From: Rufibacter ruber | Lineage (GTDB): Bacteria > Bacteroidota > Bacteroidia > Cytophagales > Hymenobacteraceae | Assembly: GCF_001647275.1 (NCBI RefSeq) | Contig: NZ_LRMM01000014.1 | Location: 1-64,000 of the forward strand | Reading direction: 5' to 3' | DNA: 64,000 nucleotides | Shown: in pieces, positions 26,312 to 33,744 of the stretch | Position numbering within the stretch: the first letter of the stretch is position 1 | Layout of the letters: each line of letters starts with the position of its first letter | Made by a program: the position numbers and the translations under genes | The notes under the pieces: model-generated | Databases searched by the model: none | What the model saw: only the letters and a program-made list of their open reading frames with translations | What the model was told of the DNA's origin: nothing

Positions 26312-28078
26312 ATGAAAGTGACCCGCGTTTTTGACTTGCTGACGCAACAGGTGCAGGAATTTCCGCAGCCAGACTGCCTGGCTACAAAAATAAATGGCGA
26401 GTGGGTGAAATACAGTACCCAGGAGGTAATAAAAACGGTGAACACGCTGAGCCTGGCCTTGCTGAAAATGGGCATCAGGAAAGACGACAAGGTAGCCCTT
26501 ATCTCCATGAACCGCCCGGAGTGGGTGTTTGCCGACTACGGTATTCAGCAGACGGGGGCGGTGAGCGTACCCATGTACCCTACCATTACCGTTGAAGACT
26601 ACCGGTATATACTGCAAGATTCTGAGACCAAGCTTATTCTGGTTTCTACAGAAGACTTATATAACAAAGTAAAAGAAGCCGCCACGGGGCTGCCTGGTAT
26701 TCAGGGTATTTACACGTTTGACCGCGTGCCCGGCGCCAGGCACTGGACCGAGCTGCTGCAATTAGGCGAAGGCGAAGACGCGGCCACGCTGGAGCCGCAC
26801 AAAGCCGCCGTGCAGCCCTCAGACTTGCTCTCCATCATTTATACTTCCGGTACCACCGGTGCCCCTAAGGGGGTTATGCTTTCGCACAACAACCTGGTGA
26901 GTAATTTCATGTCGGCTATGCCGTACGTGCCCGTGAACCAGAGCCACCGCGCCTTGAGCTTTTTGCCGCTCTGCCACATTTATGAGCGCATGGTGTCTTG
27001 TATTTATATGAGTGTGGGCGTTTCTATCTATTTTGCCGAAAGCATTGAAAAGGTGGCTGATAACCTGAAAGAGGTGAGCCCAGACATCTTTGTGACGGTG
27101 CCGCGCCTGCTGGAGAAAGTGTATGACAAAATTGTCGCCAAAGGCGGAGAGCTTACCGGCGTGAAAAAAGCGCTGTTCTTCTGGGCGCTGGGCCTGGGGC
27201 AGAAATATGATACCCGGAAATCACCGGGCTTCTTCTATGATGTGCAGCTCAAACTGGCCCGCAAGCTCATCTTCTCCAAATGGAAAGAGGCGCTGGGCGG
27301 AAAAGTAAAAGTCATTGTTTCCGGCGGAGCCGCTCTGCAGCCAAGGTTAGCCCGCGTGTTCTGGGGGGCCGACATCAGGGTAATGGAGGGCTACGGCCTT
27401 ACGGAGACATCGCCGGTGATTGCCGTGAACCGCTACGAGCCCGAGAACAACGTGATTGGCACCGTGGGCCCGGCCATTGACCGCGTTGAAATCAAAATTG
27501 CCGAAGACGGCGAAATCCTGACCCGTTCTGAGAGTGTGATGGTGGGCTACTACAAGCGCCCAGACCTCACCGCCGAAGTCATTGACCCGGACGGCTGGTT
27601 CCACACCGGTGACATTGGCGAGTTTGTAGAAGGCAAGTACCTTAAAATCACAGACCGTAAGAAAGAGATGTTCAAAACCAGTGGCGGTAAGTACATTGCC
27701 CCGCAGCTCATTGAGAACAAACTCAAGGAGTCGCTGGTGATTGAGCAGGTAATGGTGGTAGGCGAGGGCGAGAAATTCCCGGGGGCTTTGATTGTGCCAG
27801 CGTTTGAAGGCCTGCAGGAGTGGTGCAGAATCCACAGCATCAACTACACCACCAATGAGGAAATGATCAGGAAGCCCGAGGTGCTGGACAAGTTCCAGAA
27901 GGAGATAGACAAAGCCAACGAGCAACTGGCGCAGTATGAGAAAATCAAAAAGTTTGTGCTGCTGCCCAACCTCTGGAGCGTTGAATCTGGTGAGATGACG
28001 CCTAAACTGAGCATCAAGCGCAAAATCATCACCAACAACAACCGCGCGCTGATTGACAGCCTCTACCGGAGTGCGTAG
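26312..28078 (+). CDS. Long-chain fatty acid-CoA ligase (AMP-forming)
   Basis: 588 aa, ANL superfamily. P-loop-like IYTSGTTGAPKGVMLSHNN around residue 178-196, GYGLTETSPVIAV near 360, WFHTGDIG near 430, and KITDRKKEMFKTSGGKYIAP (A8 hinge and catalytic region). It activates fatty acids to acyl-CoA for beta-oxidation or lipid synthesis; chain length is not readable. It ends at a strong terminator, then a MarR regulator and the beta-oxidation genes follow, fitting a fatty-acid utilisation locus. Confidence 0.92.
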   Translation: MKVTRVFDLLTQQVQEFPQPDCLATKINGEWVKYSTQEVIKTVNTLSLALLKMGIRKDDKVALISMNRPEWVFADYGIQQTGAVSVPMYPTITVEDYRYILQDSETKLILVSTEDLYNKVKEAATGLPGIQGIYTFDRVPGARHWTELLQLGEGEDAATLEPHKAAVQPSDLLSIIYTSGTTGAPKGVMLSHNNLVSNFMSAMPYVPVNQSHRALSFLPLCHIYERMVSCIYMSVGVSIYFAESIEKVADNLKEVSPDIFVTVPRLLEKVYDKIVAKGGELTGVKKALFFWALGLGQKYDTRKSPGFFYDVQLKLARKLIFSKWKEALGGKVKVIVSGGAALQPRLARVFWGADIRVMEGYGLTETSPVIAVNRYEPENNVIGTVGPAIDRVEIKIAEDGEILTRSESVMVGYYKRPDLTAEVIDPDGWFHTGDIGEFVEGKYLKITDRKKEMFKTSGGKYIAPQLIENKLKESLVIEQVMVVGEGEKFPGALIVPAFEGLQEWCRIHSINYTTNEEMIRKPEVLDKFQKEIDKANEQLAQYEKIKKFVLLPNLWSVESGEMTPKLSIKRKIITNNNRALIDSLYRSA

Positions 28079-28088
28079 ATTTACAGAA

Positions 28089-28117
28089 AGCCCCGCCCAA
28101 ACGCGGGGCTTTTTTTG
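28089..28117 (+). terminator. Intrinsic terminator after the acyl-CoA ligase gene
   Basis: AGCCCCGC / GCGGGGCT with a 6-base loop and T7 tail. Confidence 0.93.
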
Positions 28118-28123
28118 TGCGCA

Positions 28124-28161
28124 CGTTTTCGGGCTGTTTTCCGTAAAACAAGGTAAAAACG
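28124..28161. repeat. Dispersed palindrome, copy 17
   Basis: Directly after the acyl-CoA ligase terminator; right arm reads AAGGTAAAAACG, partly diverged. Confidence 0.7.
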
Positions 28162-28223
28162 CATTTCTTCTTGCCGAGAGAAAAAAATCTTCAATTATAG
28201 TATGCAAGCATAACAAATTTTTC

Positions 28224-28231
28224 TAAATTTG
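28224..28231 (+). promoter_or_regulatory. -7 box (TAAATTTG) before the MarR-family gene
   Basis: Matches TAnnTTTG, 31 bp before the ATG; no clear -33 element. Confidence 0.4.
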
Positions 28232-28261
28232 GTAAGAGAGGTATAGACCTACAGACATTCC

Positions 28262-28720
28262 ATGAAAGCAAGTGAGACGGTAGACTATAATATAAAGGTG
28301 TGCTGGCATGCCATTGCGCGTATGTACAATGCAGAGGCGGCCAAGAATGACATCACCACCTCCATTGGGTTTGTGCTCCTGAACATTGACCCTGACCAGG
28401 GCACGGCCGCCACCAAGATTGCGCCGCTGCTGGGGCTGGAAGCCCGCAGCCTGACGCGCATCTTGAAAAGCATGGAAGAGAAAGGCCTTATCTACAAAGT
28501 GGCAGACACCCAGGACAAGCGGAGCGTGCGCATTCTCTTGACAGAACTGGGGCTGGAGAAACGGGAGGTGAGCCGCATCACCGTAAAGCAGTTCAATTAT
28601 AAAGTGCGGGAGGTGATCCCGGAGAGCCAGCTGCAGGTGTTTTTTCAGGTGATTGGCCAGATTAACAGTTTGATTGAGTCTAAAGATGTTTTTTCTGACG
28701 AAGGAAGCAGTGAAAAATAA
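28262..28720 (+). CDS. MarR-family transcriptional regulator
   Basis: 152 aa. Winged-helix core: TAATKIAPLLGLEARSLTRILKSMEEKGLIYKVADTQDKRSVRILLTELG, with the recognition helix LEARSLTRILKSM and the wing D..DKRSVR typical of MarR. Helical dimerisation segments lie at both ends. Position directly before the beta-oxidation genes suggests control of that cluster, probably in response to an acyl-CoA; this is inference from position. Confidence 0.9.
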   Translation: MKASETVDYNIKVCWHAIARMYNAEAAKNDITTSIGFVLLNIDPDQGTAATKIAPLLGLEARSLTRILKSMEEKGLIYKVADTQDKRSVRILLTELGLEKREVSRITVKQFNYKVREVIPESQLQVFFQVIGQINSLIESKDVFSDEGSSEK

Positions 28721-28725
28721 AAGGC

Positions 28726-28767
28726 GTTTCTGACCTGTTTTGGCTAAAACAGGCCGAAAACAGAAAC
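28726..28767. repeat. Dispersed palindrome, copy 18
   Basis: Follows the MarR gene; outer arms extended to GTTTCTG / CAGAAAC. Confidence 0.8.
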
Positions 28768-28772
28768 TGCTC

Positions 28773-28919
28773 TTCCCCCTTTGAAGGGGGTAGGGGATGC
28801 AAGGGCATTTGAAGAAAAGAGTACTTAGCTTAAATAGGAAAAGGATTGATTCTCGGGAATACGATTATCAACACGAGTAATCATTCTCCTACCCCCTTCA
28901 AAGGGGACGGAGGAGTACC
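28773..28919. repeat. CCCCCTTTGAAGGGGG inverted pair
   Basis: Left unit about 28776-28800 (CCCCCTTTGAAGGGGGTAGG) and right unit about 28888-28912 (CCTACCCCCTTCAAAGGGG) are reverse complements, and each is itself a hairpin. About 88 AT-rich bp with no reading frame lie between them. A similar unit occurs at 57223. Confidence 0.8.
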
Positions 28920-28942
28920 TAAAAGCTTAAATAGAATTAATC

Positions 28943-28973
28943 GTGCTACGTGATACGCACATCGTGATACATA
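28943..28973. repeat. TGCTACGTGATACGCAC dispersed repeat
   Basis: TGCTACGTGATACGCAC here, just before the beta-oxidation genes, is repeated exactly at 16594-16610 near hemH; the continuation CATCGTGATACA echoes it again. Confidence 0.55.
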
Positions 28974-28986
28974 ATTAAGAGCAACT

Positions 28987-29955
28987 ATGAAGAGAATTAT
29001 CAAGAAAGTGGCGGTGCTGGGCTCGGGCGTGATGGGCTCGCGCATTGCCTGCCACTTCGCGAACATTGGCGTGCAGGTGCTGCTGCTGGACATGGTGCCG
29101 CGGGAGCTTCTGCCCGAGGAACAGGCCAAAGGCCTTACGCTGGAGAACAAGCTGGTGCGCAACCGCATTGTGAACACCGCCCTCCAGACGGCCATTACGT
29201 CTAACCCCGCACCGCTCTACGAGAAAACCAAAGCCAGCCTCATCAAGACCGGTAACTTTGATGATGACCTCAAAGGCATTGCCGACTGCGACTGGACCAT
29301 TGAGGTGGTGGTGGAGAACCTGAAAATCAAGCAGTCCATCTTTGAGAAGGTGGAGCAATACCGCAAGCCGGGCACGCTGATTACCTCTAATACCTCTGGT
29401 ATTCCTATTCACTTGATGGCCGAAGGCCGTTCAGAAGATTTCCAGAAGCACTTCTGCGGTACCCACTTCTTCAACCCGCCGCGCTACCTCAAGTTGCTGG
29501 AGATAATTCCAACCCCTTACACAGACCCTGAAATCACGCAGTTTCTGCTGGAATACGGGGACCTGTTCCTGGGCAAAACCACCGTGCTGGCCAAAGACAC
29601 CCCAGCGTTCATCGCCAACCGCGTGGGTATCTACGGCATCATGCAGGTGCTGCACGTGATGGAGAAACTCGGCCTGAATGTAGACGAAGTAGACCGCTTA
29701 ACCGGCCCGGTAGTAGGTAGACCCAAATCAGCCACCTTCAGAACGTCTGATGTGGTAGGTCTGGACACACTGGCCAAGGTAGCCCAAGGCTTGTACCAAT
29801 CTGGTGAGAAAGACGAAGCCCGTGACCTGTTCCAGTTGCCCGCCTACATTCAGCAGATGCTGGAGAAAAACTGGCTGGGTGATAAAACCAAGCAAGGCTT
29901 CTACAAGAAAACCAAGAACGCCCAGGGTGCACCGAGATTCTCACGCTGGACCTGA
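28987..29955 (+). CDS. 3-hydroxyacyl-CoA dehydrogenase part of a frameshifted FadB-like protein
   Basis: 322 aa as read. N-terminal NAD-binding Rossmann motif VLGSGVMGSRIA (residues 9-20), then EVVVENLKIK, THFFNPPRYLKLLEI with the catalytic His, and 3HCDH C-terminal residues PAFIANRVG. The last residues APRFSRWT are out of frame: inserting one base near 29930 restores GATEILTLDLKTMEYGPKQ and joins the next frame. The combined gene 28987-31388 is 2402 bp, i.e. one base short of 801 codons. Catalyses L-3-hydroxyacyl-CoA oxidation in beta-oxidation. Confidence 0.88.
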   Translation: MKRIIKKVAVLGSGVMGSRIACHFANIGVQVLLLDMVPRELLPEEQAKGLTLENKLVRNRIVNTALQTAITSNPAPLYEKTKASLIKTGNFDDDLKGIADCDWTIEVVVENLKIKQSIFEKVEQYRKPGTLITSNTSGIPIHLMAEGRSEDFQKHFCGTHFFNPPRYLKLLEIIPTPYTDPEITQFLLEYGDLFLGKTTVLAKDTPAFIANRVGIYGIMQVLHVMEKLGLNVDEVDRLTGPVVGRPKSATFRTSDVVGLDTLAKVAQGLYQSGEKDEARDLFQLPAYIQQMLEKNWLGDKTKQGFYKKTKNAQGAPRFSRWT

Positions 29956-29960
29956 AAACC

Positions 29961-31388
29961 ATGGAATACGGGCCTAAGCAAAAGGTCAAATTCCAGAGCA
30001 TGGAAATGCTCAAGCCCATTGAAGACCTGCGCAAGCGCCTCAAAGCGTTCAGCCAGGTGCAGGACAAAGCGGGAGATTTCTTCCGGGAGACTTCCTACGG
30101 GCTATTCCAGTACGTGACCAACCGGATTCCGGAGATTTCAGACGAACTCTACCGCATTGATGATGCCATGCGCGCCGGTTTTGGGTGGGAGCTGGGGCCG
30201 TTTGAGACCTGGGATGCCGTGGGTGTGCGCGAGACCGTGAGCGCCATGGAAACCGCCGGGTATAAGCCGGCCCAATGGGTATATGAAATGCTGGAGGCCG
30301 GGCACGAGAATTTCTACCGCAGCCACAACGGCCAGCGCCAGTATTATGATATAGAGAGCAAAGAATACAAGCAGATTCCGGGCACCGAGAAATTTGTGCT
30401 GCTGGACGTGTTGCGCGGCACAAACGTAGTCTGGAAAAACGCCGGCTGCTCTATCATTGACCTGGGCGACGGCATCTTGAATGTGGAGTTCCACACCAAG
30501 ATGAACTCCATCGGCAGCGAAATCATACAAGGCCTGAACAAAGGCATTGACCTGGCCGAGCAAAGTTTCAGAGGCGTGGTGATTGGCAATGAGGCCGCTA
30601 ATTTTTCGGCGGGAGCCAACCTGGCGCTGGTGTTCATGTACGCCATTGACCAGGAGTACGACGAGCTGAACCTCATGATTAAGCAGTTCCAGAATACCAT
30701 GATGCGCATGCGCTACTCCGCTATTCCGGTAGTGGCCGCGCCGCATGGCCTGACCTTGGGCGGGGGCTGCGAACTTTGCTTACACGCAGACCGCGTGCAG
30801 GCAGCCGCTGAATCATACATTGGTTTGGTGGAATTTGGAGTTGGTGTAATCCCGGGCGGTGGCGGCACGAAGGAAATGACGTTGAGAACCTCGGCGGCCT
30901 ATGAAGAAGGGGACACCGAATACAACGCCCTGCGCAACGTGTTCATGACCATTGGTACGGCCAAGGTCTCCACCTCGGCCCATGAGGCCTTTGATTTAGG
31001 TTTCATGCGCCGCGGCGATGGCATCACGCTCAACAACAACCGCCTCATTGCCGAAGCCAAAGCCGAAGCCATTCTTTTAGCCGAAGCCGGTTACACCAAA
31101 CCCACGCCCAAGACCAACATCAAAGTGCAAGGTCGCGGCGGATTGGGCATGTTCGTGACGGGCGCTTACGCCATGCAGGCCGGTGGTTTCATCTCTGAGC
31201 ACGACCGTAAAATCTCTGAGAAGCTGGCCTACGTGATGTGCGGCGGTGACCTCTCCATGCCGTCTGAAGTCTCTGAACAATACCTGCTGGACCTGGAGCG
31301 CGAAGCCTTCCTGAGTCTCTGCGGTGAGCGCAAGACCCTGGAGCGCATCAAGAGCATCTTGACTACGGGTAAACCGCTGCGGAATTAG
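29961..31388 (+). CDS. C-terminal hydroxyacyl-CoA dehydrogenase lobe and enoyl-CoA hydratase part of the frameshifted FadB-like protein
   Basis: 475 aa as read from an internal ATG; the natural protein would continue in frame from the preceding one. First about 110 residues are the second 3HCDH C-terminal lobe (RIDDAMRAGFGWELGPFETWDAVG). The rest is a crotonase domain: NEAANFSAGANLAL (oxyanion hole), APHGLTLGGGCELCLHADRV, and VEFGVGVIPGGGGTKEM. The order dehydrogenase-hydratase is reversed relative to E. coli FadB. Both halves are otherwise intact, so this is either a very recent mutation or a sequencing error. Confidence 0.88.
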   Translation: MEYGPKQKVKFQSMEMLKPIEDLRKRLKAFSQVQDKAGDFFRETSYGLFQYVTNRIPEISDELYRIDDAMRAGFGWELGPFETWDAVGVRETVSAMETAGYKPAQWVYEMLEAGHENFYRSHNGQRQYYDIESKEYKQIPGTEKFVLLDVLRGTNVVWKNAGCSIIDLGDGILNVEFHTKMNSIGSEIIQGLNKGIDLAEQSFRGVVIGNEAANFSAGANLALVFMYAIDQEYDELNLMIKQFQNTMMRMRYSAIPVVAAPHGLTLGGGCELCLHADRVQAAAESYIGLVEFGVGVIPGGGGTKEMTLRTSAAYEEGDTEYNALRNVFMTIGTAKVSTSAHEAFDLGFMRRGDGITLNNNRLIAEAKAEAILLAEAGYTKPTPKTNIKVQGRGGLGMFVTGAYAMQAGGFISEHDRKISEKLAYVMCGGDLSMPSEVSEQYLLDLEREAFLSLCGERKTLERIKSILTTGKPLRN

Positions 31389-31400
31389 GGGTTGACTCTT

Positions 31401-31440
31401 CTGTTTTTGGCCTAGTTTTCAGAAAACAGGCCAAAAACGG
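31401..31440. repeat. Dispersed palindrome, copy 19
   Basis: Almost perfect consensus copy after the hydratase stop and before the GIY-YIG element. Confidence 0.85.
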
Positions 31441-31484
31441 AAAGTTTGCTCGCAGGAGCTTTGGCAACCGGCCGCTCCTCTCTT

Positions 31485-31640
31485 TGTCATTCTGAAAGAA
31501 GTTTGATTTCACTCAAGCAACGTCTCTTCCCTCTCTGTCATCCTGAAAAGAACTTAGGGAACAGTGGGCGAATGAAACATGCAATAGAAGGCAAGGCGTT
31601 TACAAACAGTTGTCATTCTGGAAGAATCTTGGTGGCGAAC
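31485..31640. repeat. Left repeat block of the GIY-YIG element
   Basis: Three direct copies of the TGTCATYCTG unit: 31486-31500, 31536-31562 (ending TTAGGGAAC) and 31611-31640 (ending GGTGGCGAAC). The last one is 28/30 identical, in inverted orientation, to 31960-31989 on the other side of the gene. Confidence 0.88.
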
Positions 31641-31656
31641 TAGACAAGCAGCGGGC

Positions 31657-31953
31657 ATGAAACAGCATAACTACTTTGTCTATATCACGTCAAACCCTAC
31701 AAAGACTGTGCTCTACGTGGGAATGACCAATGACCTGCTCCGCAGGCTGTATGAACACCGGGAGAACAGAGGGAAGCCTGAGACGTTTGCCGGAAGGTAC
31801 TACTGCTACAAGTTGCTCTATTATGAGCGGCACACCTTTGTGCAGCATGCCATTGACCGGGAGACAGAACTGAAACTAATGAGCAGAGAAGAAAAAGTAG
31901 CTTTGATTAAGACCATTAACCCTAAGCTGCTTTTCCTGAAAGTAGCCGACTGA
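31657..31953 (+). CDS. GIY-YIG nuclease domain protein (UPF0213/YhbQ-like size)
   Basis: 98 aa, single GIY-YIG domain: YFVYITSN and VLYVGMTNDL form the name motifs (Tyr6-Tyr9, Tyr20-Gly22), catalytic Arg30 and His34 in LLRRLYEH, catalytic Glu near 69 in IDRETELK, and Asn88 in INP. All expected catalytic residues are present. It starts 16 bp after one 30-bp repeat and stops 6 bp before its inverted partner, so the gene fills the space between them. It interrupts a beta-oxidation gene cluster to which it has no functional relation. Role on chromosomal repeats is inference. Confidence 0.93.
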   Translation: MKQHNYFVYITSNPTKTVLYVGMTNDLLRRLYEHRENRGKPETFAGRYYCYKLLYYERHTFVQHAIDRETELKLMSREEKVALIKTINPKLLFLKVAD

Positions 31954-31959
31954 ATTACC

Positions 31960-32048
31960 GTTCGCCACCGAGATTCTTTCAGAATGACAAAAGTGGGGTG
32001 GCTTTAGAATTAATTACAGTTAGCCCACAAGGTCCTTTCAGGATGACA
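31960..32048. repeat. Right repeat block of the GIY-YIG element
   Basis: 31960-31989 begins GTTCGCCACC and ends CAGAATGACA, the inverted partner of 31611-31640; a second unit in the same orientation ends CAGGATGACA at 32024-32048, equivalent to the right end of the solo element at 9.3 kb. Confidence 0.88.
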
Positions 32049-32080
32049 GGGAGTATCAAGAAGAGAAAATAGAATGAAAC

Positions 32081-32120
32081 TCGTTTTCAGCTTGTTTTTA
32101 TAAAAACACCTCAAAAACAG
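32081..32120. repeat. Dispersed palindrome, copy 20
   Basis: Ends 8 bases before the thiolase ATG, so any transcript from upstream carries the hairpin right at the start codon. Arms partly diverged in the core. Confidence 0.7.
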
Positions 32121-32128
32121 AAAAGAAA

Positions 32129-33307
32129 ATGCAAACTGCCTATATAGTTGCCGGATTCAGAACCGCCGTGGGGAAAGCCCCGCGCGGCGTATTCCGGTTC
32201 ACCCGGCCAGATGATTTGGCCGCCGATGTGATCAAACACCTGCTGGCATCGGTGCCGCAACTGGACCCCGCCCGCGTAGACGACCTGCTGGTAGGGAACG
32301 CGGTGCCCGAGGCCGAGCAAGGCCTGCAGATGGGGCGTATGATTTCGCTCCTGTCGCTGCCCATCAACGTGCCCGGTGCCATCATGAACCGCTACTGCGG
32401 CTCGGGTATTGAAACCATCGCCACGGCATCTTTCAAAATTCAGGCCGGCATGGCCGACTGCATCATCGCCGGAGGCGCCGAGTCTATGAGTCTGGTGCCG
32501 GTGGTGGGCTGGAAAACCGTGCCGAACTACAAGATCGCCAAAGAGCACCCGGAATATTACCTGAGCATGGGCTTGACCGCTGAGGCCGTGGCCAATGACT
32601 TCAAAGTGAGCCGTGAAGACCAGGACGCCTTCGCCTATGCCTCGCACCAGAAAGCCATCAGAGCCATTCAGGAAGGCCGGTTCAAAGACCAGATTGTGCC
32701 CATCACCGTGGAAGAGACTTTCTTAGACGAGAACGGCAAAAAGAAAACCCGCTCCTATGTGGTAGACACCGATGAAGGTCCGCGCGCTGATACGTCGCTG
32801 GAGCGATTGGCCAAGCTGCGTCCGGTTTTTGCCGCCAACGGAAGCGTGACGGCTGGTAACTCGTCACAGACCTCAGACGGGGCCGCTTTTGTCATTGTCA
32901 TGAGCGAGCGCATGGTGAAAGAACTGAACATTGAGCCCATCGCCCGCCTGGTATCTTACGCCGCCGAAGGCGTGGACCCGCGCATCATGGGCATGGGCCC
33001 AGTAAAAGCCATTCCGAAAGCTTTAAAGAATGCGGGCATGAACCTGCAGGACATTGACGTGATTGAGATGAACGAGGCCTTCGCGTCACAGTCTATCGCT
33101 GTAATGCGGGAACTGGGCATTGACCCAGACAAACTCAACCCCAACGGCGGCGCTATTGCCCTAGGCCACCCGCTGGGCTGTACCGGTGCCAAACTAAGTG
33201 TGCAACTCTTCAGTGACCTCCGCCGCATGAACAAAAAGTACGGCATGGTGACGGCCTGTGTGGGCGGCGGCCAGGGCGTGGCAGGTATCTATGAACTGCT
33301 TAAATAG
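32129..33307 (+). CDS. fadA: Acetyl-CoA C-acyltransferase (3-ketoacyl-CoA thiolase)
   Basis: 392 aa, thiolase family. Nucleophilic Cys90 in NRYCGSGIETIA, the GGAIALGHPLGCTGAKL motif with the conserved His near 345, and the C-terminal acid/base Cys in CVGGGQG around 380. Cleaves 3-ketoacyl-CoA with CoA in the last step of beta-oxidation. Part of the cluster FadB-like, thiolase, acyl-CoA dehydrogenase; in this genome the three genes are separated by the GIY-YIG and four-helix-bundle insertions. Its TAG stop is the first codon-sized part of the next repeat. Confidence 0.95.
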   Translation: MQTAYIVAGFRTAVGKAPRGVFRFTRPDDLAADVIKHLLASVPQLDPARVDDLLVGNAVPEAEQGLQMGRMISLLSLPINVPGAIMNRYCGSGIETIATASFKIQAGMADCIIAGGAESMSLVPVVGWKTVPNYKIAKEHPEYYLSMGLTAEAVANDFKVSREDQDAFAYASHQKAIRAIQEGRFKDQIVPITVEETFLDENGKKKTRSYVVDTDEGPRADTSLERLAKLRPVFAANGSVTAGNSSQTSDGAAFVIVMSERMVKELNIEPIARLVSYAAEGVDPRIMGMGPVKAIPKALKNAGMNLQDIDVIEMNEAFASQSIAVMRELGIDPDKLNPNGGAIALGHPLGCTGAKLSVQLFSDLRRMNKKYGMVTACVGGGQGVAGIYELLK

Positions 33308-33341
33308 ATGTTAGACGCTAGATGTTAGATACTAGACTTTT
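33305..33341. repeat. Left TAGATGTTAGAT repeat of the four-helix-bundle element
   Basis: TAGATGTTAGACGCTAGATG followed by TTAGATACTAGACTTTT, two near-direct units. The inverted counterpart is at 33705-33740. Confidence 0.85.
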
Positions 33342-33344
33342 CTG

Positions 33345-33707
33345 ATGCACAATTTTAGGGAATTAAAGGTATGGCAGGAGGCAATTTCGCTTGCAAAGCA
33401 AGTGTACGAGTTGACTTCTACTTTCCCGGCGAACGAGAAGTATGGTCTAACATCGCAGATGAATCGTGCGGTTGTTTCTGTCGCCTCTAATATTTCAGAA
33501 GGGGCCGGAAGAAACTCTGATAAAGAGTTCGTTCAGTTTTTAGGATTTGCGTTAGGTTCTGCCTTTGAAGTGGACACGCAGTTAGTTCTGGCACATGCTT
33601 TTGGCTTTGTAAAGGAAAACGATTACCAGGACATGTTACAAAAGATGAACCAAGTGCAGCGCATGATTTATGGGTTTCAACAGTCTATCATCAAAAAGAA
33701 TAAATAG
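33345..33707 (+). CDS. Four-helix-bundle protein (S23 intervening-sequence / Avd-like)
   Basis: 120 aa, all-helical. HNFRELKVWQEAISLAKQVYELTSTFP at the N-terminus, LTSQMNRAVVSVASNISEGAGR in the middle and a hydrophobic helix GFALGSAFEVDTQL are the hallmarks of the family first seen in rRNA intervening sequences; the diversity-generating retroelement accessory protein Avd has this fold too. No reverse transcriptase or variable repeat is nearby. It sits between thiolase and acyl-CoA dehydrogenase, bracketed by 26-bp inverted repeats that begin at the thiolase stop and end 4 bp before the dehydrogenase ATG. Molecular role unknown. Confidence 0.9.
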   Translation: MHNFRELKVWQEAISLAKQVYELTSTFPANEKYGLTSQMNRAVVSVASNISEGAGRNSDKEFVQFLGFALGSAFEVDTQLVLAHAFGFVKENDYQDMLQKMNQVQRMIYGFQQSIIKKNK

Positions 33708-33740
33708 TCTAAAATCTAACATCTAGAATCTAGAGTCTTA
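33705..33740. repeat. Right TAGATGTTAGAT repeat of the four-helix-bundle element
   Basis: TAGTCTAAAATCTAACATCT with a following AGAATCTAGAGTCTTA; reverse complement of the left repeat with about 4 differences in 26 bp. Overlaps the four-helix-bundle stop codon. Confidence 0.85.
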
Positions 33741-33744
33741 AAAT

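Noticed and set aside
33345-33707. Part of a diversity-generating retroelement (Avd-like protein)
   Set aside because: No reverse transcriptase, template repeat or variable repeat was seen nearby; the four-helix-bundle family also occurs alone.
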